Shown: positions 37,178 through 46,574 of the stretch, in pieces
How the letters are laid out: the number at the start of each line of letters is the position of its first letter
Position numbering within the stretch: the first letter of the stretch is position 1
Origin: Paenarthrobacter sp. PH39-S1
Lineage (GTDB): Bacteria > Actinomycetota > Actinomycetes > Actinomycetales > Micrococcaceae
Direction of reading: 5' to 3'
Length of the DNA: 64,000 nt
Assembly (NCBI RefSeq): GCF_030063245.1
Contig: NZ_JASISR010000022.1
Coordinates: 21,899-85,898 of the forward strand
Notes under the pieces: model-generated
Told to the model about the DNA's origin: nothing
Databases searched by the model: none
What the model saw: only the letters and a program-made list of their open reading frames with translations
Made by a program: the position numbers and the translations under genes

Positions 37178-37981
37178 ATGAATGAACAGGCGACTGGGCG
37201 CAGAACCCACAGCGACGAGCCGGCCGCGGGAACGGTGCGGGTGGCCGTGCTGGGGGCCTGCGGCCGGATGGGCCGCGAGGCTGTCATGGCGGTGACGGAC
37301 GCGCCGGACCTGGAACTGGTTGCCTCGTTGGGCCGCAATGATCCGCTCGATTCGCTGGTGTCCGCCGGGGCGCAGATCATCATCGATCTGAGCGTTCCGG
37401 ACGCCACCGAGACGAACGTCAGGTTCGCCGTCGAACACGGCATGCACGCCGTCGTCGGAACCACAGGCTGGACGGATGAAAAGCTGGGCGCGCTGCGCCC
37501 GCTGCTGGCCGAACACCCGCAGATCGGAGTGCTGATCGCGCCGAACTTCGCCGTCGGTTCCGTGCTGGCGAGCAGCTTTGCGGCCAGGGCGGCCAAGTAT
37601 TTTGACTCGGTGGAAATCATCGAGCTGCACCATCCACGCAAGGTCGACGCACCGTCCGGGACGGCCGTCCGCACGGCGCAGCTGATCGCCGCCGCCCGGG
37701 CCGAGGCCGGGGTGGCGCCGGCACCGGACGCGACGCAGACCCAGCTCGACGGCGCGCGCGGAGCCAGCGTGGAGGGTATCCCGGTGCACAGCGTGCGGCT
37801 GGCGGGCCTCACGGCGCACCAGGAGGTGCTCCTTGGACGCTTCGGTGAGCAGCTGACCATCAGGCACGATTCGTTCAATCAGGCCTCGTTCATGCCGGGC
37901 GTGCTGATCGGCGTCCGGACGGTGGCATCTCGTCCGGGGCTGACGGTCGGACTCGACGGCTATCTGAATCTGGAGGCCTAG
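37178..37981 (+). CDS. dapB: 4-hydroxy-tetrahydrodipicolinate reductase
   Basis: 267-residue DapB of the lysine/DAP pathway. NAD(P)H-binding VAVLGACGRMGREAV at the start, then TTGWTDEK, APNFAVGSVL and the catalytic EIIELHHPRKVDAPSGTA. The chosen ATG at 37178 lies 10 nt after moaE. A 20-residue polar extension precedes the Rossmann strand. Confidence 0.95.
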   Translation: MNEQATGRRTHSDEPAAGTVRVAVLGACGRMGREAVMAVTDAPDLELVASLGRNDPLDSLVSAGAQIIIDLSVPDATETNVRFAVEHGMHAVVGTTGWTDEKLGALRPLLAEHPQIGVLIAPNFAVGSVLASSFAARAAKYFDSVEIIELHHPRKVDAPSGTAVRTAQLIAAARAEAGVAPAPDATQTQLDGARGASVEGIPVHSVRLAGLTAHQEVLLGRFGEQLTIRHDSFNQASFMPGVLIGVRTVASRPGLTVGLDGYLNLEA

Positions 37982-37983
37982 AC

Positions 37984-38433
37984 ATGTCGAAAACCAAAAT
38001 CTGGGTGGGCCTGATTTGCCTGCTGCTGGTCTTTTACCTGGTGGTGACGGTTCAGCGGGCCTTCCTGCTGCTGGCAGACCCGGACCTGACCTCCAAGGGC
38101 CTCGGTGCGGCGTACCTGGTGTTGCCCGTTGTGGGAGCCTGGGCCCTGATCCGTGAGCTGATGTTTGGGTCGCGGATGGAGCGGATGGCCAAAATTCTGG
38201 AGTCCGAGGGCGGACTTCCGGTGGACGAGCTGCCGCGGACCCCGGGCGGACGCATCGTCCGGGCTGCGGCCGACACTGAGTTTGAAAAGTACCGCCTCGA
38301 AGCGGAAGCGGCTCCGGGCGACTGGCGTTCCTGGTTCCGGCTGTCCTGCGCATATGATGCGTCCGGAGACAGGACACGCGCGCGGAAGACCATGCGGGAC
38401 GCCATCAGCATATTCCGCAGCGCCGCGGCCTAA
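37984..38433 (+). CDS. Membrane protein with short TPR-like C-terminus (unknown)
   Basis: 149 residues: two N-terminal membrane helices (5-25, 38-58) and a soluble part ending in a helical pair (WRSWFRLSCAYDASGDRTRARKTMRDAI) with the look of a single tetratricopeptide repeat. Starts 2 nt after dapB, so probably co-transcribed. Role unknown. Confidence 0.72.
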   Translation: MSKTKIWVGLICLLLVFYLVVTVQRAFLLLADPDLTSKGLGAAYLVLPVVGAWALIRELMFGSRMERMAKILESEGGLPVDELPRTPGGRIVRAAADTEFEKYRLEAEAAPGDWRSWFRLSCAYDASGDRTRARKTMRDAISIFRSAAA

Positions 38434-38562
38434 CCCCAGTCCGCGGCCCGGCCAACAGACCTCCGGTCCGGACCCTCCCGCCACACCCCAGCCCCGTCCC
38501 TCCCGCCGCACACTCTGAGGCCGCAAGGGCTGAGGCGGGAAGGTAACGGGGAAGGGGCTGCC

Positions 38563-39786
38563 CTAGCGGGCCTTGGCACGGATGGTATCACGTCCGGAGC
38601 GGCTCCTGCCCGCGGCCAGCGCGTCTGCCGCGTGGGCCGTGAGTTCCAGCGGCCCGCGCCATTGCAGCAGGGCAAAGACAGTACCGGTCAGCAGCACTGC
38701 CACGGCCTGCGCGCCGAACAGCTGCTCCGTGGTCCATCCGGGCGGCCGGCCAGTGGTGGGCCACAGCTCCAGCAGCCGGCTGAGCGTCAAGACATGGGCA
38801 CAATACAACGTCAAGGTCATGACCCCGGCGCCGGACAGTGGCAGCAGGATGCGCGGGTGAAGTCGCGTCAGCAGCAGGCAGAGCCCGACGACGGCGGCCG
38901 CCACGGCGCTGGTCTGGATCAGATCCAGTGTGGTGCCGGAGTGCGGGGCTGCCGTGGCCAGCCACCACCAGGAACCGCTCTGGTCCACCCAGGCAAGATC
39001 CACCTGCAACAGGCTGCGCAACGGCCCGCGCGCAGCCGCGGGGGTCTGCAGCAGGGCGTCCAGACCGCCCAGATAGTCAAGGAAAAAAGAACCAATGTTC
39101 CGGGCGGCGAAGGCGACCAGGGCGCCGGCAGCTAGGAGGGCCAGTTGGACGCCTGCGCGGTGCAGCGCCAGCCGGCCCAGGACCAGCCCCACCAGAAGAT
39201 AGCTGATCCATTGAAGCACCGGGTAGTACCCGGTGACGAAAATATCGGCGAGCAGGAGCCCGGGCTGCTGCAGCGAATCCCAGCTGGCGCTGCCGCCAGC
39301 CAGCCGGCCGAGCCCGTGCGGCGCCAGATGCTCTGCCAGCAGCGGGCGCAGCAGATAACCGGCAACGGGGGAGAGGAGAATCCAGCCACCTGCCCACGCG
39401 GCCAACGCGGGCAGCCGCAGGCCCAAAAACGGCAGGATGCACAGGAACAGCGCGGCATACTGCACCAGAATGACGGCAACGTTGACGTGCACCATCCCGA
39501 GCGTCAGGCCGGCGGCGAGCAACACCAGCGCCCGGGCGCCCACGGAGCGCTGACCGGCACGAAGAGTCCTGCCCTGACGCGGTGTCTGCTTTCCGGTGGA
39601 AAGCGCCAGTCCGATCCCCGCCAGCACGGCAAAGAGCGCGGCCGCCCGCCCGGAAACGAGCAGCCCCACCGGGGTTGGCTCAGCGCCGGCACCCATCAGC
39701 GGGAGGATATGCGTGGCCACCATACCCAGCAGGGCGATTCCTCTGGCGGCGTCGATCCCGGGAAGCCGCTGGGCAAGTGCTGGCAT
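38563..39786 (-). CDS. Heparan-alpha-glucosaminide acetyltransferase/DUF418-like membrane protein
   Basis: 407-residue multi-spanning protein. The N-terminus RLPGIDAARGIALLGMVATHI matches the acyltransferase-like domain of the HGSNAT/DUF1624 group (R-x-x-x-D-x-x-R and a conserved His). The C-terminal half (GVMTLTLYCAHVLTL) resembles DUF418. About ten hydrophobic helices. Members are thought to transfer acyl groups to surface glycans; the substrate is unknown. Leftward, flanked by rightward dap genes. Confidence 0.8.
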   Translation of the reverse strand: MPALAQRLPGIDAARGIALLGMVATHILPLMGAGAEPTPVGLLVSGRAAALFAVLAGIGLALSTGKQTPRQGRTLRAGQRSVGARALVLLAAGLTLGMVHVNVAVILVQYAALFLCILPFLGLRLPALAAWAGGWILLSPVAGYLLRPLLAEHLAPHGLGRLAGGSASWDSLQQPGLLLADIFVTGYYPVLQWISYLLVGLVLGRLALHRAGVQLALLAAGALVAFAARNIGSFFLDYLGGLDALLQTPAAARGPLRSLLQVDLAWVDQSGSWWWLATAAPHSGTTLDLIQTSAVAAAVVGLCLLLTRLHPRILLPLSGAGVMTLTLYCAHVLTLSRLLELWPTTGRPPGWTTEQLFGAQAVAVLLTGTVFALLQWRGPLELTAHAADALAAGRSRSGRDTIRAKAR

Positions 39787-40038
39787 CCTCTGATCGTCTC
39801 ACCTCCGGCCGAAAAGCGGTGACTGCGGTACGTCTATTTATCTGACTAAAGCAGGTAACATTTCCGGGGGTTGGACGGGCGTTCCACCCGTCAGATCTCG
39901 GACCTCCTCAACAGTGGCGCCGGGCCAACGCAGGGAGGTCGTCGCTGCCATCGCTGAAGTGGATGGAAAACGTGCGGGCTGCATCTTTTGTGTGCGGGAA
40001 GATGCCGCAACGGCGAAACTGCGCACAGTTCGGCCGAG

Positions 40039-40721
40039 TTAATCCGGGCCACCGCCAGCGCCCTCCGGGCTGTCGACCCCGCGGTCAGCGCCAACGCGGT
40101 CACCGGCCACGCCCGGGCGGTCGAGAGCCTCCAGCAGGGCCGGCAGCAGCGCCTTCGCCGAGCGCCGGTAGCCCAGGTTGGAGGGATGGAAACGGTCTTC
40201 GGCAAACATCTCCTGCGGCCGGCCCAAGAACATGGGCCGGACCACTCGTCCGAGCAATATTGGACATCCGCCTGCGGCCGATTCTCCCTTGGCCTGGGCC
40301 GCCGCCAACCGGCGCGAGGCGCGTCCGCCGAAACTGCGCAGCGCTGCGGTATCGCCGGGAGCGCGCCCAAATCGGGGCAGGTTCCGACGACGACCTCCGC
40401 CCCCATCGCGCGCAGCCGGTGTGCCGTGTCCTTAAACGGGTTGCCGAGTTTTTTGCGGTAGGTCTTATCCGCCATCGGGGCGACATCGCCCAGCGGGCTT
40501 CCCATGGTGCGGCAGACGATCAGGCCCTCTACCCGGAACAGGAAGGCGACGGCAGCCACCGAAGCCGCCGCCCCCGCGGCGCCCAGCACGGTGACCGTGG
40601 CAAACCGCCGGAACTGCTCGGCCGCCCGTCCAGCGTCCCGGAGCAGGCTGTTCGTCAGGACGTTCGCTGCCTTTGCCTGCAGCGATCGATGCCGTGCAAC
40701 GAGTCCCGGAGTCTGGTCCAC
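40039..40721 (-). pseudogene. SGNH/GDSL hydrolase pseudogene
   Basis: The N-terminal membrane segment and DVAPMADKTYRKKLG are followed abruptly by DTAHRLRAMGAEVVVGTCPDLGALPAIPQ. The block with the nucleophilic GDS motif and the GxND block that normally lie between (about 80 residues) have been deleted. After PAIPQ a one-base deletion near 40341-40347 shifts the frame. The correct continuation (LRSFGGRASRRLAAAQAKG ... RPQEMFAEDRFHPSNLGYRR, including the catalytic D-x-x-H) is in another frame and ends at 40039. The encoded enzyme cannot be active. Confidence 0.8.
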
Positions 40722-40837
40722 GGTCTCAGTGTAGGCTTACAGACCGGTTTGCGCCGTCGTCGTCACAATAGCCCGCCGCGGACCCCTGTGGAGGGACCGT
40801 TGCTCCAAACCGTGCGCAAGCGGGTAACGTTTTAGCC

Positions 40838-41743
40838 ATGGCTGAGTCTGACATGCACAAATATCCCTTCGGCACGCTGGTAACCGCGATGGTTACCCCC
40901 TTTACCGCGGACGGCGACGTGGACTTCGATCAAACCGCAAAACTGGCCAATAGGCTGGTCGACGACGGGTGTGACGGACTGGTGGTGACCGGGACAACCG
41001 GCGAGACGTCTACGTTGACGGATGAGGAAAACCTCGGCATGTTCGAGGTCGTCGTGGGCGCCGTCGGCGGCCGTGCCAAGGTGATCGCCGGGACCGGCAC
41101 TAACGACACGCGCCACTCGATCAGCCTTTCCCAGCGTGCCGCCGCGTTGGGGGTGGACGGGCTGCTGCTGGTCACGCCCTATTACAACAAGCCCAGCCAG
41201 GCCGGAATTCAGGCGCATTTCGAGGCCGTGGCGGACTCGACGGACCTTCCCGTGATGCTGTACGACATTCCCGGCCGCAGCGGCGTCCCCATTGCCACGG
41301 AAACCCTGATCCGGCTGGCGGACCACCCGCGGATCCTCGCGCTCAAGGACGCCAAGGCCGATTTTTCCGCCACCACCCGGGTCCTGGCCAACACGGATCT
41401 TCACGTTTACTCGGGCGACGACGGACTGACCCTGCCGTGGATGGCCGCCGGCGCCGTCGGACTGGTCAGCGTCTCCGCACACGTTGCCACGAAAAAGTTC
41501 CGTGCCCTGGTCGACGCCGCGCTTGCCGGCGATTTCGCCACGGCCCGCGCCGTGCATTTTGAGCTGGATCCGGTGATCCGTGCCGTGATGACCCATGTCC
41601 AGGGTGCCGTCTCGACCAAGCAGATTCTTAAGTGGCAGGGTGTCCTGTCCAGTTCGGTGGTCCGACTTCCCCTGGTGGAGCCCGGCCAGGCAGAGATCGA
41701 CGCCATCAAGGCCGACCTCGCGGAAGCTGGAATGGACTTCTGA
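40838..41743 (+). CDS. dapA: 4-hydroxy-tetrahydrodipicolinate synthase
   Basis: 301-residue DapA, condensing pyruvate and aspartate semialdehyde. Motifs: GLVVTGTTGETSTLTDEE, the YYNKPSQAG active-site Tyr, YDIPGRSGV, and the Schiff-base Lys in ALKDAKADFS. Full-length TIM barrel. Only 2 nt separate its stop from the presumed TTG start of rnj. Confidence 0.96.
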   Translation: MAESDMHKYPFGTLVTAMVTPFTADGDVDFDQTAKLANRLVDDGCDGLVVTGTTGETSTLTDEENLGMFEVVVGAVGGRAKVIAGTGTNDTRHSISLSQRAAALGVDGLLLVTPYYNKPSQAGIQAHFEAVADSTDLPVMLYDIPGRSGVPIATETLIRLADHPRILALKDAKADFSATTRVLANTDLHVYSGDDGLTLPWMAAGAVGLVSVSAHVATKKFRALVDAALAGDFATARAVHFELDPVIRAVMTHVQGAVSTKQILKWQGVLSSSVVRLPLVEPGQAEIDAIKADLAEAGMDF

Positions 41744-41745
41744 CA

Positions 41746-43467
41746 TTGACTCCAACGGCATCGAGTTCTGCGGCATCGGCTCAAACAGCATTTCCTGGGC
41801 TAAGGACGCCGCCGGACCTTCCTGCCGCTACGCTGCGGATTGTGCCGCTGGGCGGGTTGGGGGAGATCGGCCGCAATATGGCCGTCTTCGAAATCGCCGG
41901 AAAACTGCTCGTCGTCGACTGCGGCGTGCTGTTCCCGGAGGAGACCCAGCCGGGCGTGGATCTGATTCTGCCGGACTTCTCCTACATCGAGAACAGGCTC
42001 GAAGACGTCGTCGCCATTGTCCTGACGCACGGGCACGAGGATCACATCGGTGCGGTCCCGTACCTGCTGCGGCTGCGCGAGGACATTCCCGTCGTTGGGT
42101 CCCAGCTCACGCTGGCGCTGATCGAGGCAAAACTGCAGGAACACCGGATCAAGCCGTACACACTGACAGTCGCCGAGGGCGGCGTTGAGCGTTTCGGTCC
42201 CTTCGAGTGTGAATTCGTTGCTGTGAACCACTCCATTCCGGATGCACTGGCCGTTTTTATCCGCACCGCGGGTGGGAATGTGCTGCATACCGGAGATTTC
42301 AAGATGGACCAACTGCCGCTGGATGGCCGAATCACCGATCTGCGCCACTTTGCCCGACTCGGCGAAGAGGGCGTCGACCTGCTGATGTCCGACTCCACCA
42401 ACGCTGACGTTCCCGATTTCACAACCGGGGAGCTGGAGATCGGTCCCACCCTGGACCGGTTGTTCGGCCAGGCCCAAAAGCGCATCATCGTGGCCAGCTT
42501 CTCCTCCCATGTGCACCGCGTCCAGCAGGTCCTCGATGCTGCCGTGTTGCACGGGCGCAAGGTAGCCTTCGTAGGCCGCTCGATGGTCCGCAACATGGCG
42601 ATCGCCGCGAAACTGGACTATCTCCACGTTCCCGAGAACGTCGTCGTCGATCTGAAGAACATCGGCAACCTGCCGGACAATAAGGTGGTGCTGATGTCCA
42701 CCGGGTCCCAGGGTGAGCCGATGGCGGCCCTGTCCCGGATGGCCAGCGGCGACCATAAGATCGTTGTCGGGAAGGGCGACACGGTGATCCTGGCCTCCTC
42801 GCTGATCCCTGGAAACGAGAACGCCGTCTTCCGCGTGATCAACGGTCTGCTCAAGCTCGGTGCCGAGGTAATCCATAAGGGCACCGCTAAGGTCCACGTA
42901 TCCGGCCACGCCGCCGCCGGCGAGCTGCTCTACTGCTACAACATCCTGCGGCCGCGGAACGTCATGCCGGTGCACGGGGAAACCCGGCATCTCATCGCCA
43001 ACGGCAAGCTGGCCGAGGCAACGGGTGTCCCGGCCGGGAATATCCTGCTGGCCGACGACGGCACCGTGGTGGATCTGCGCGGCGGCGAGGCCAAGATCGT
43101 CGGGCAGGTGGAGTGCGGCTTCGTCTACGTTGACGGGTCCAGCGTCGGCGAGGTCACCGACGCCGATCTGAAGGACCGCCGGATTCTGGGCGAGGAGGGC
43201 TTCATCTCGATCGTTGTGGTGGTCAACCGCAGCACCGGCAAGATTGTCTCGGGGCCGGAGATCCATGCCCGCGGTGTAGCGGAGGACGATTCCGTCTTCG
43301 ATGAGATTAAGCCGCGGATCGAGCAGGGCCTGGAAGAGGCTGTGACGGCCAGCAAGGACCACACTACCTATCAGCTCCAGCAGGTGATGCGCCGGATCGT
43401 CGGTTCCTGGGTCAACCGCCGGCTCCGCCGCAAGCCGATGATCATCCCGGTGGTTCTCGAGGCGTAG
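41746..43467 (+). CDS. rnj: Ribonuclease J
   Basis: 573-residue metallo-beta-lactamase/beta-CASP ribonuclease. The metal motif is LTHGHEDHIGAVPYLL, with HTGDFKMD, SDSTNAD, SGHAAAGEL and MPVHGETRHL downstream. The C-terminal domain is present. TTG at 41746 is inferred from position (2 nt after dapA) because upstream in-frame starts lie deep in dapA; a start further in is possible. Functions in mRNA and rRNA processing. Confidence 0.93.
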   Translation: MTPTASSSAASAQTAFPGLRTPPDLPAATLRIVPLGGLGEIGRNMAVFEIAGKLLVVDCGVLFPEETQPGVDLILPDFSYIENRLEDVVAIVLTHGHEDHIGAVPYLLRLREDIPVVGSQLTLALIEAKLQEHRIKPYTLTVAEGGVERFGPFECEFVAVNHSIPDALAVFIRTAGGNVLHTGDFKMDQLPLDGRITDLRHFARLGEEGVDLLMSDSTNADVPDFTTGELEIGPTLDRLFGQAQKRIIVASFSSHVHRVQQVLDAAVLHGRKVAFVGRSMVRNMAIAAKLDYLHVPENVVVDLKNIGNLPDNKVVLMSTGSQGEPMAALSRMASGDHKIVVGKGDTVILASSLIPGNENAVFRVINGLLKLGAEVIHKGTAKVHVSGHAAAGELLYCYNILRPRNVMPVHGETRHLIANGKLAEATGVPAGNILLADDGTVVDLRGGEAKIVGQVECGFVYVDGSSVGEVTDADLKDRRILGEEGFISIVVVVNRSTGKIVSGPEIHARGVAEDDSVFDEIKPRIEQGLEEAVTASKDHTTYQLQQVMRRIVGSWVNRRLRRKPMIIPVVLEA

Positions 43468-43478
43468 GAGCCCAAGTC

Positions 43479-43550
43479 CACAAATGCCAGTGATCCCCAC
43501 TTATGGGGCGGGAATCTCGGCCTCGCGAGCGGGGATCGCTGGCGTTTGTG
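43479..43550. repeat. 20-nt imperfect inverted repeat between rnj and ftsK
   Basis: Arms 43479-43498 (CACAAATGCCAGTGATCCCC) and 43531-43550 differ at two positions that become G-U pairs in RNA. A smaller hairpin (CCCCA...TGGGG, 43494-43507) can form from part of the left arm, so two structures are mutually exclusive. Could be the rnj terminator or a dispersed repeat. Confidence 0.75.
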
Positions 43551-43631
43551 CATTCCGGCCCCTTCGCGGCATGGAAGGCACCGGTCCCGGGCCCCGCGAA
43601 ATCCCCGGAATTCAGGTTTTTCACAGGTAAT

Positions 43632-46529
43632 ATGGCCGATATGGCGACACGTACTACTCCCGCCCGCCCATCCGCCAGTCGCACGGGCGGTACCGCCGGG
43701 CGATCCCCGAAGACGGCAGCACGGCCCGCTTCGTCGCGCGCCAAACAGCCGGAGCCCGAATCGATAGCACGGCCGGTCTGGCCGGTACGGATGATCGCCG
43801 CGTGCTGGCAGGGAGTGGGGCATCTGCTCGGCGGCATAATGCGGCGGATGGGGCACGACCTGAGTTCGCTCCCGGCGGAGGAACGCCGCGACGGCAGTGG
43901 ACTGTTTTTCGTGCTGCTGGCGGTTTTCATCGCCACCTTTGAGTGGTGGGGACTCACCGGGGGCTTCGTGGACGGGGTGCATGGCGTTCTGGGCGGCACC
44001 TTCGGCTGGTTCGCCGTCGTCCTGCCGCCGATGCTGCTGATCTTTGCGGTCCGCGTCTTCCGTACGCCCGCCGATGTGCGCGGCAACAACCGGGTGGCCA
44101 TCGGCTTCAGCCTGCTGACCCTGGCCGGCACCTCCCTGGCGCATGTGGCCGCGGGCATGCCACAGCTCAATGGTGGGTTCGAGCCGTTGCAGGAGGCCGG
44201 CGGCATGCTGGGATTTCTGGCCGGCGGTTTGATAGCGGGCCTGAACATCTGGCTGGCTGTGGCCTTCTGGTCCGTCATGGCGTTTATCAGCGTGCTGATC
44301 CTTACCGCCACGCCGTTCCGGTCCGTCCCGTCGCGGCTGCGGTCGCTGTACGAGGCCCTGATGGGACAGTACCCGGACGAGTCAGGCGAGGGCGATGGTC
44401 ATGACCAGAGCTATCTCTACGAACGGGACGCCCCCGAGTCCGGCGTGAAGGCCGAGGCCCCGGCCCGTCGGAAGAAGGGCAAGGGGCTGTTCGGCCGCAA
44501 GCGGGACCATGAGCACGATGCCCTCCTGGATGGCTACGTCGGCGATGAGGCCTTCGAACGCGCACTCGTGGATGCCGATGTGGAATCCGCGGACGGTGCC
44601 GCGGCCGCTGCCCGGCCCATGCCTTCGGCACAATCCGTTCCTGCGGTGGCGCCCGGCGTCCGGCGGCCCACTCAGGCCGAAATCGCAGCCGACAAAATCA
44701 AGGCCCGGCAGGGACTTCCCACGAACACCGACACCGCCCCTGCCACGGAGGCAATTTCCGTCGTACCGGTAGCCGCGTCCGCTGTTCCGACGGTTCCGGT
44801 CCTCTCCCGTGTTCCGCAGCAGCAACCGCCGATTCCGCAGCGGACGGAACAGCTCTCGTTGGCCGGTGACGTGACCTACACGCTGCCCGCCGCTGAACTA
44901 CTGGCTCCCGGCACCCCGCCGAAGGAACGCTCCGAAGCCAATGACGCCGTCGTCGCCGCTTTGACGGATACCCTGACCCAGTTCAACGTCGACGCACAGG
45001 TGACCGGGTTCTCCCGTGGACCGACCGTGACGCGCTATGAAATCGAGCTCGGCTCCGGCACCAAGGTGGAGCGGGTCACCCAGCTCTCCAAGAACATTTC
45101 CTACGCCGTTGCCAGCGCCGACGTGCGCATCCTCTCGCCCATCCCCGGGAAGTCCGCCATTGGCATCGAGATTCCCAATACGGACCGTGAGACGGTGTCG
45201 CTGGGGGACGTGCTGCGCAGCCAGAATGCGCGCCGCAACGACCACCCGATGGTGATGGGAGTGGGTAAGGATGTGGAGGGCGGATTCGTGGTGGCCAACC
45301 TGGCCAAAATGCCGCACCTGCTGGTGGCTGGGGCGACCGGAGCCGGTAAGTCCTCGTTTGTGAACTCGATGATCACGTCCATCCTGATGCGCGCCACTCC
45401 GGATGAGGTGCGGATGGTGATGGTGGACCCCAAGCGGGTGGAACTGACCGCGTACGAGGGCGTTCCGCACCTGATCACGCCGATCATCACCAACCCGAAG
45501 AAGGCGGCCGAGGCGCTGCAGTGGGTGGTCCGCGAAATGGACACCCGCTACGACGACCTCTCCAACTACGGCTTCAAGCACATCGACGACTTCAACAAGG
45601 CCGTCCGGGCCGGAAAGGTGCACCCGCCGGTCGATTCCAAGCGCGTGGTCAAGCCGTATCCATACCTGCTGGTGATTGTGGATGAGCTCGCGGATCTGAT
45701 GATGGTGGCGCCGCGCGATGTTGAAGACTCGATTGTGCGCATCACCCAACTGGCCCGCGCCGCCGGCATCCACCTCGTGCTGGCCACCCAGCGCCCGTCA
45801 GTGGATGTGGTCACCGGCCTGATCAAGGCCAACGTGCCGTCCAGGATGGCGTTTGCCACGTCCTCGGTGACGGACTCCCGGGTTGTGCTCGACCAGCCGG
45901 GCGCGGAGAAGCTGATCGGCCAAGGAGACGCGCTATTCCTGCCGATGGGCGCCTCCAAGGCAATCCGCGTGCAGGGTGCCTGGGTGACCGAATCCGAGAT
46001 CCACCAGGTGGTGGAGCACGTGAAGGGCCAGCTGACCGCGGTCTACCGCGAGGATGTTGCCATGGAGGCACCGAAGAAGCAGATCGATGACGACATCGGC
46101 GACGATCTTGACGTGCTGCTGCAGGCCACCGAGCTGGTGGTGACCACGCAGTTCGGCTCGACCTCGATGCTCCAGCGCAAGCTCCGCGTCGGCTTCGCCA
46201 AGGCCGGCCGGCTGATGGACCTGCTGGAATCCAGGGGAGTGGTGGGGCCGTCCGAGGGTTCCAAGGCCCGCGACGTGCTCGTGAAGCCGGATGATCTGGC
46301 GGCCACCCTCGCGGCCCTGCGCGGGGATGACGGGCCAGTGCAGGCTCCGGTCAGCGCAGGCACCGCGGCGCTGGCGGACAACGCGAATGCGAACCACGGC
46401 TACGGCGCTGACCTGGTGGCCGATGATCTGGCCGCCCGCACGCAGGCCGTGGAGTATTACGACGGTGCGGACGTTCCCGGAGAAGACGACGACGGCGGCA
46501 CGGACGCCTGGTCACTGACAGGCCGCTGA
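43632..46529 (+). CDS. ftsK: DNA translocase FtsK
   Basis: About 965 residues. Four N-terminal membrane helices (about 85-230) are followed by an Ala/Pro-rich linker and the alpha-beta motor with Walker A GATGAGKSS, Walker B YLLVIVDELADLMM and the ATQRPSVDVVTGLIKANVPSRMAF segment. A winged-helix gamma domain (TTQFGSTSMLQRKLRVGFAKAGRLMDLLE) recognises KOPS-type sites. Start: ATG 43632 (AGG upstream) or ATG 43641. Directs chromosome segregation at the septum. Confidence 0.95.
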   Translation: MADMATRTTPARPSASRTGGTAGRSPKTAARPASSRAKQPEPESIARPVWPVRMIAACWQGVGHLLGGIMRRMGHDLSSLPAEERRDGSGLFFVLLAVFIATFEWWGLTGGFVDGVHGVLGGTFGWFAVVLPPMLLIFAVRVFRTPADVRGNNRVAIGFSLLTLAGTSLAHVAAGMPQLNGGFEPLQEAGGMLGFLAGGLIAGLNIWLAVAFWSVMAFISVLILTATPFRSVPSRLRSLYEALMGQYPDESGEGDGHDQSYLYERDAPESGVKAEAPARRKKGKGLFGRKRDHEHDALLDGYVGDEAFERALVDADVESADGAAAAARPMPSAQSVPAVAPGVRRPTQAEIAADKIKARQGLPTNTDTAPATEAISVVPVAASAVPTVPVLSRVPQQQPPIPQRTEQLSLAGDVTYTLPAAELLAPGTPPKERSEANDAVVAALTDTLTQFNVDAQVTGFSRGPTVTRYEIELGSGTKVERVTQLSKNISYAVASADVRILSPIPGKSAIGIEIPNTDRETVSLGDVLRSQNARRNDHPMVMGVGKDVEGGFVVANLAKMPHLLVAGATGAGKSSFVNSMITSILMRATPDEVRMVMVDPKRVELTAYEGVPHLITPIITNPKKAAEALQWVVREMDTRYDDLSNYGFKHIDDFNKAVRAGKVHPPVDSKRVVKPYPYLLVIVDELADLMMVAPRDVEDSIVRITQLARAAGIHLVLATQRPSVDVVTGLIKANVPSRMAFATSSVTDSRVVLDQPGAEKLIGQGDALFLPMGASKAIRVQGAWVTESEIHQVVEHVKGQLTAVYREDVAMEAPKKQIDDDIGDDLDVLLQATELVVTTQFGSTSMLQRKLRVGFAKAGRLMDLLESRGVVGPSEGSKARDVLVKPDDLAATLAALRGDDGPVQAPVSAGTAALADNANANHGYGADLVADDLAARTQAVEYYDGADVPGEDDDGGTDAWSLTGR

Positions 46530-46574
46530 GCTGGTCAGTGACTTCTCGTGGCCCCCGGCGGGTAGCCTTGGTCT

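Noticed and set aside
39838..40026. Short leftward frame ending GATVEEVRDLTGGTP
   Set aside because: The ending vaguely recalls CoA-transferase C-termini, but the upstream part matches nothing and it overlaps no other support.
41800..43500. 566-codon leftward frame opposite rnj
   Set aside because: Antisense to unmistakable RNase J motifs.
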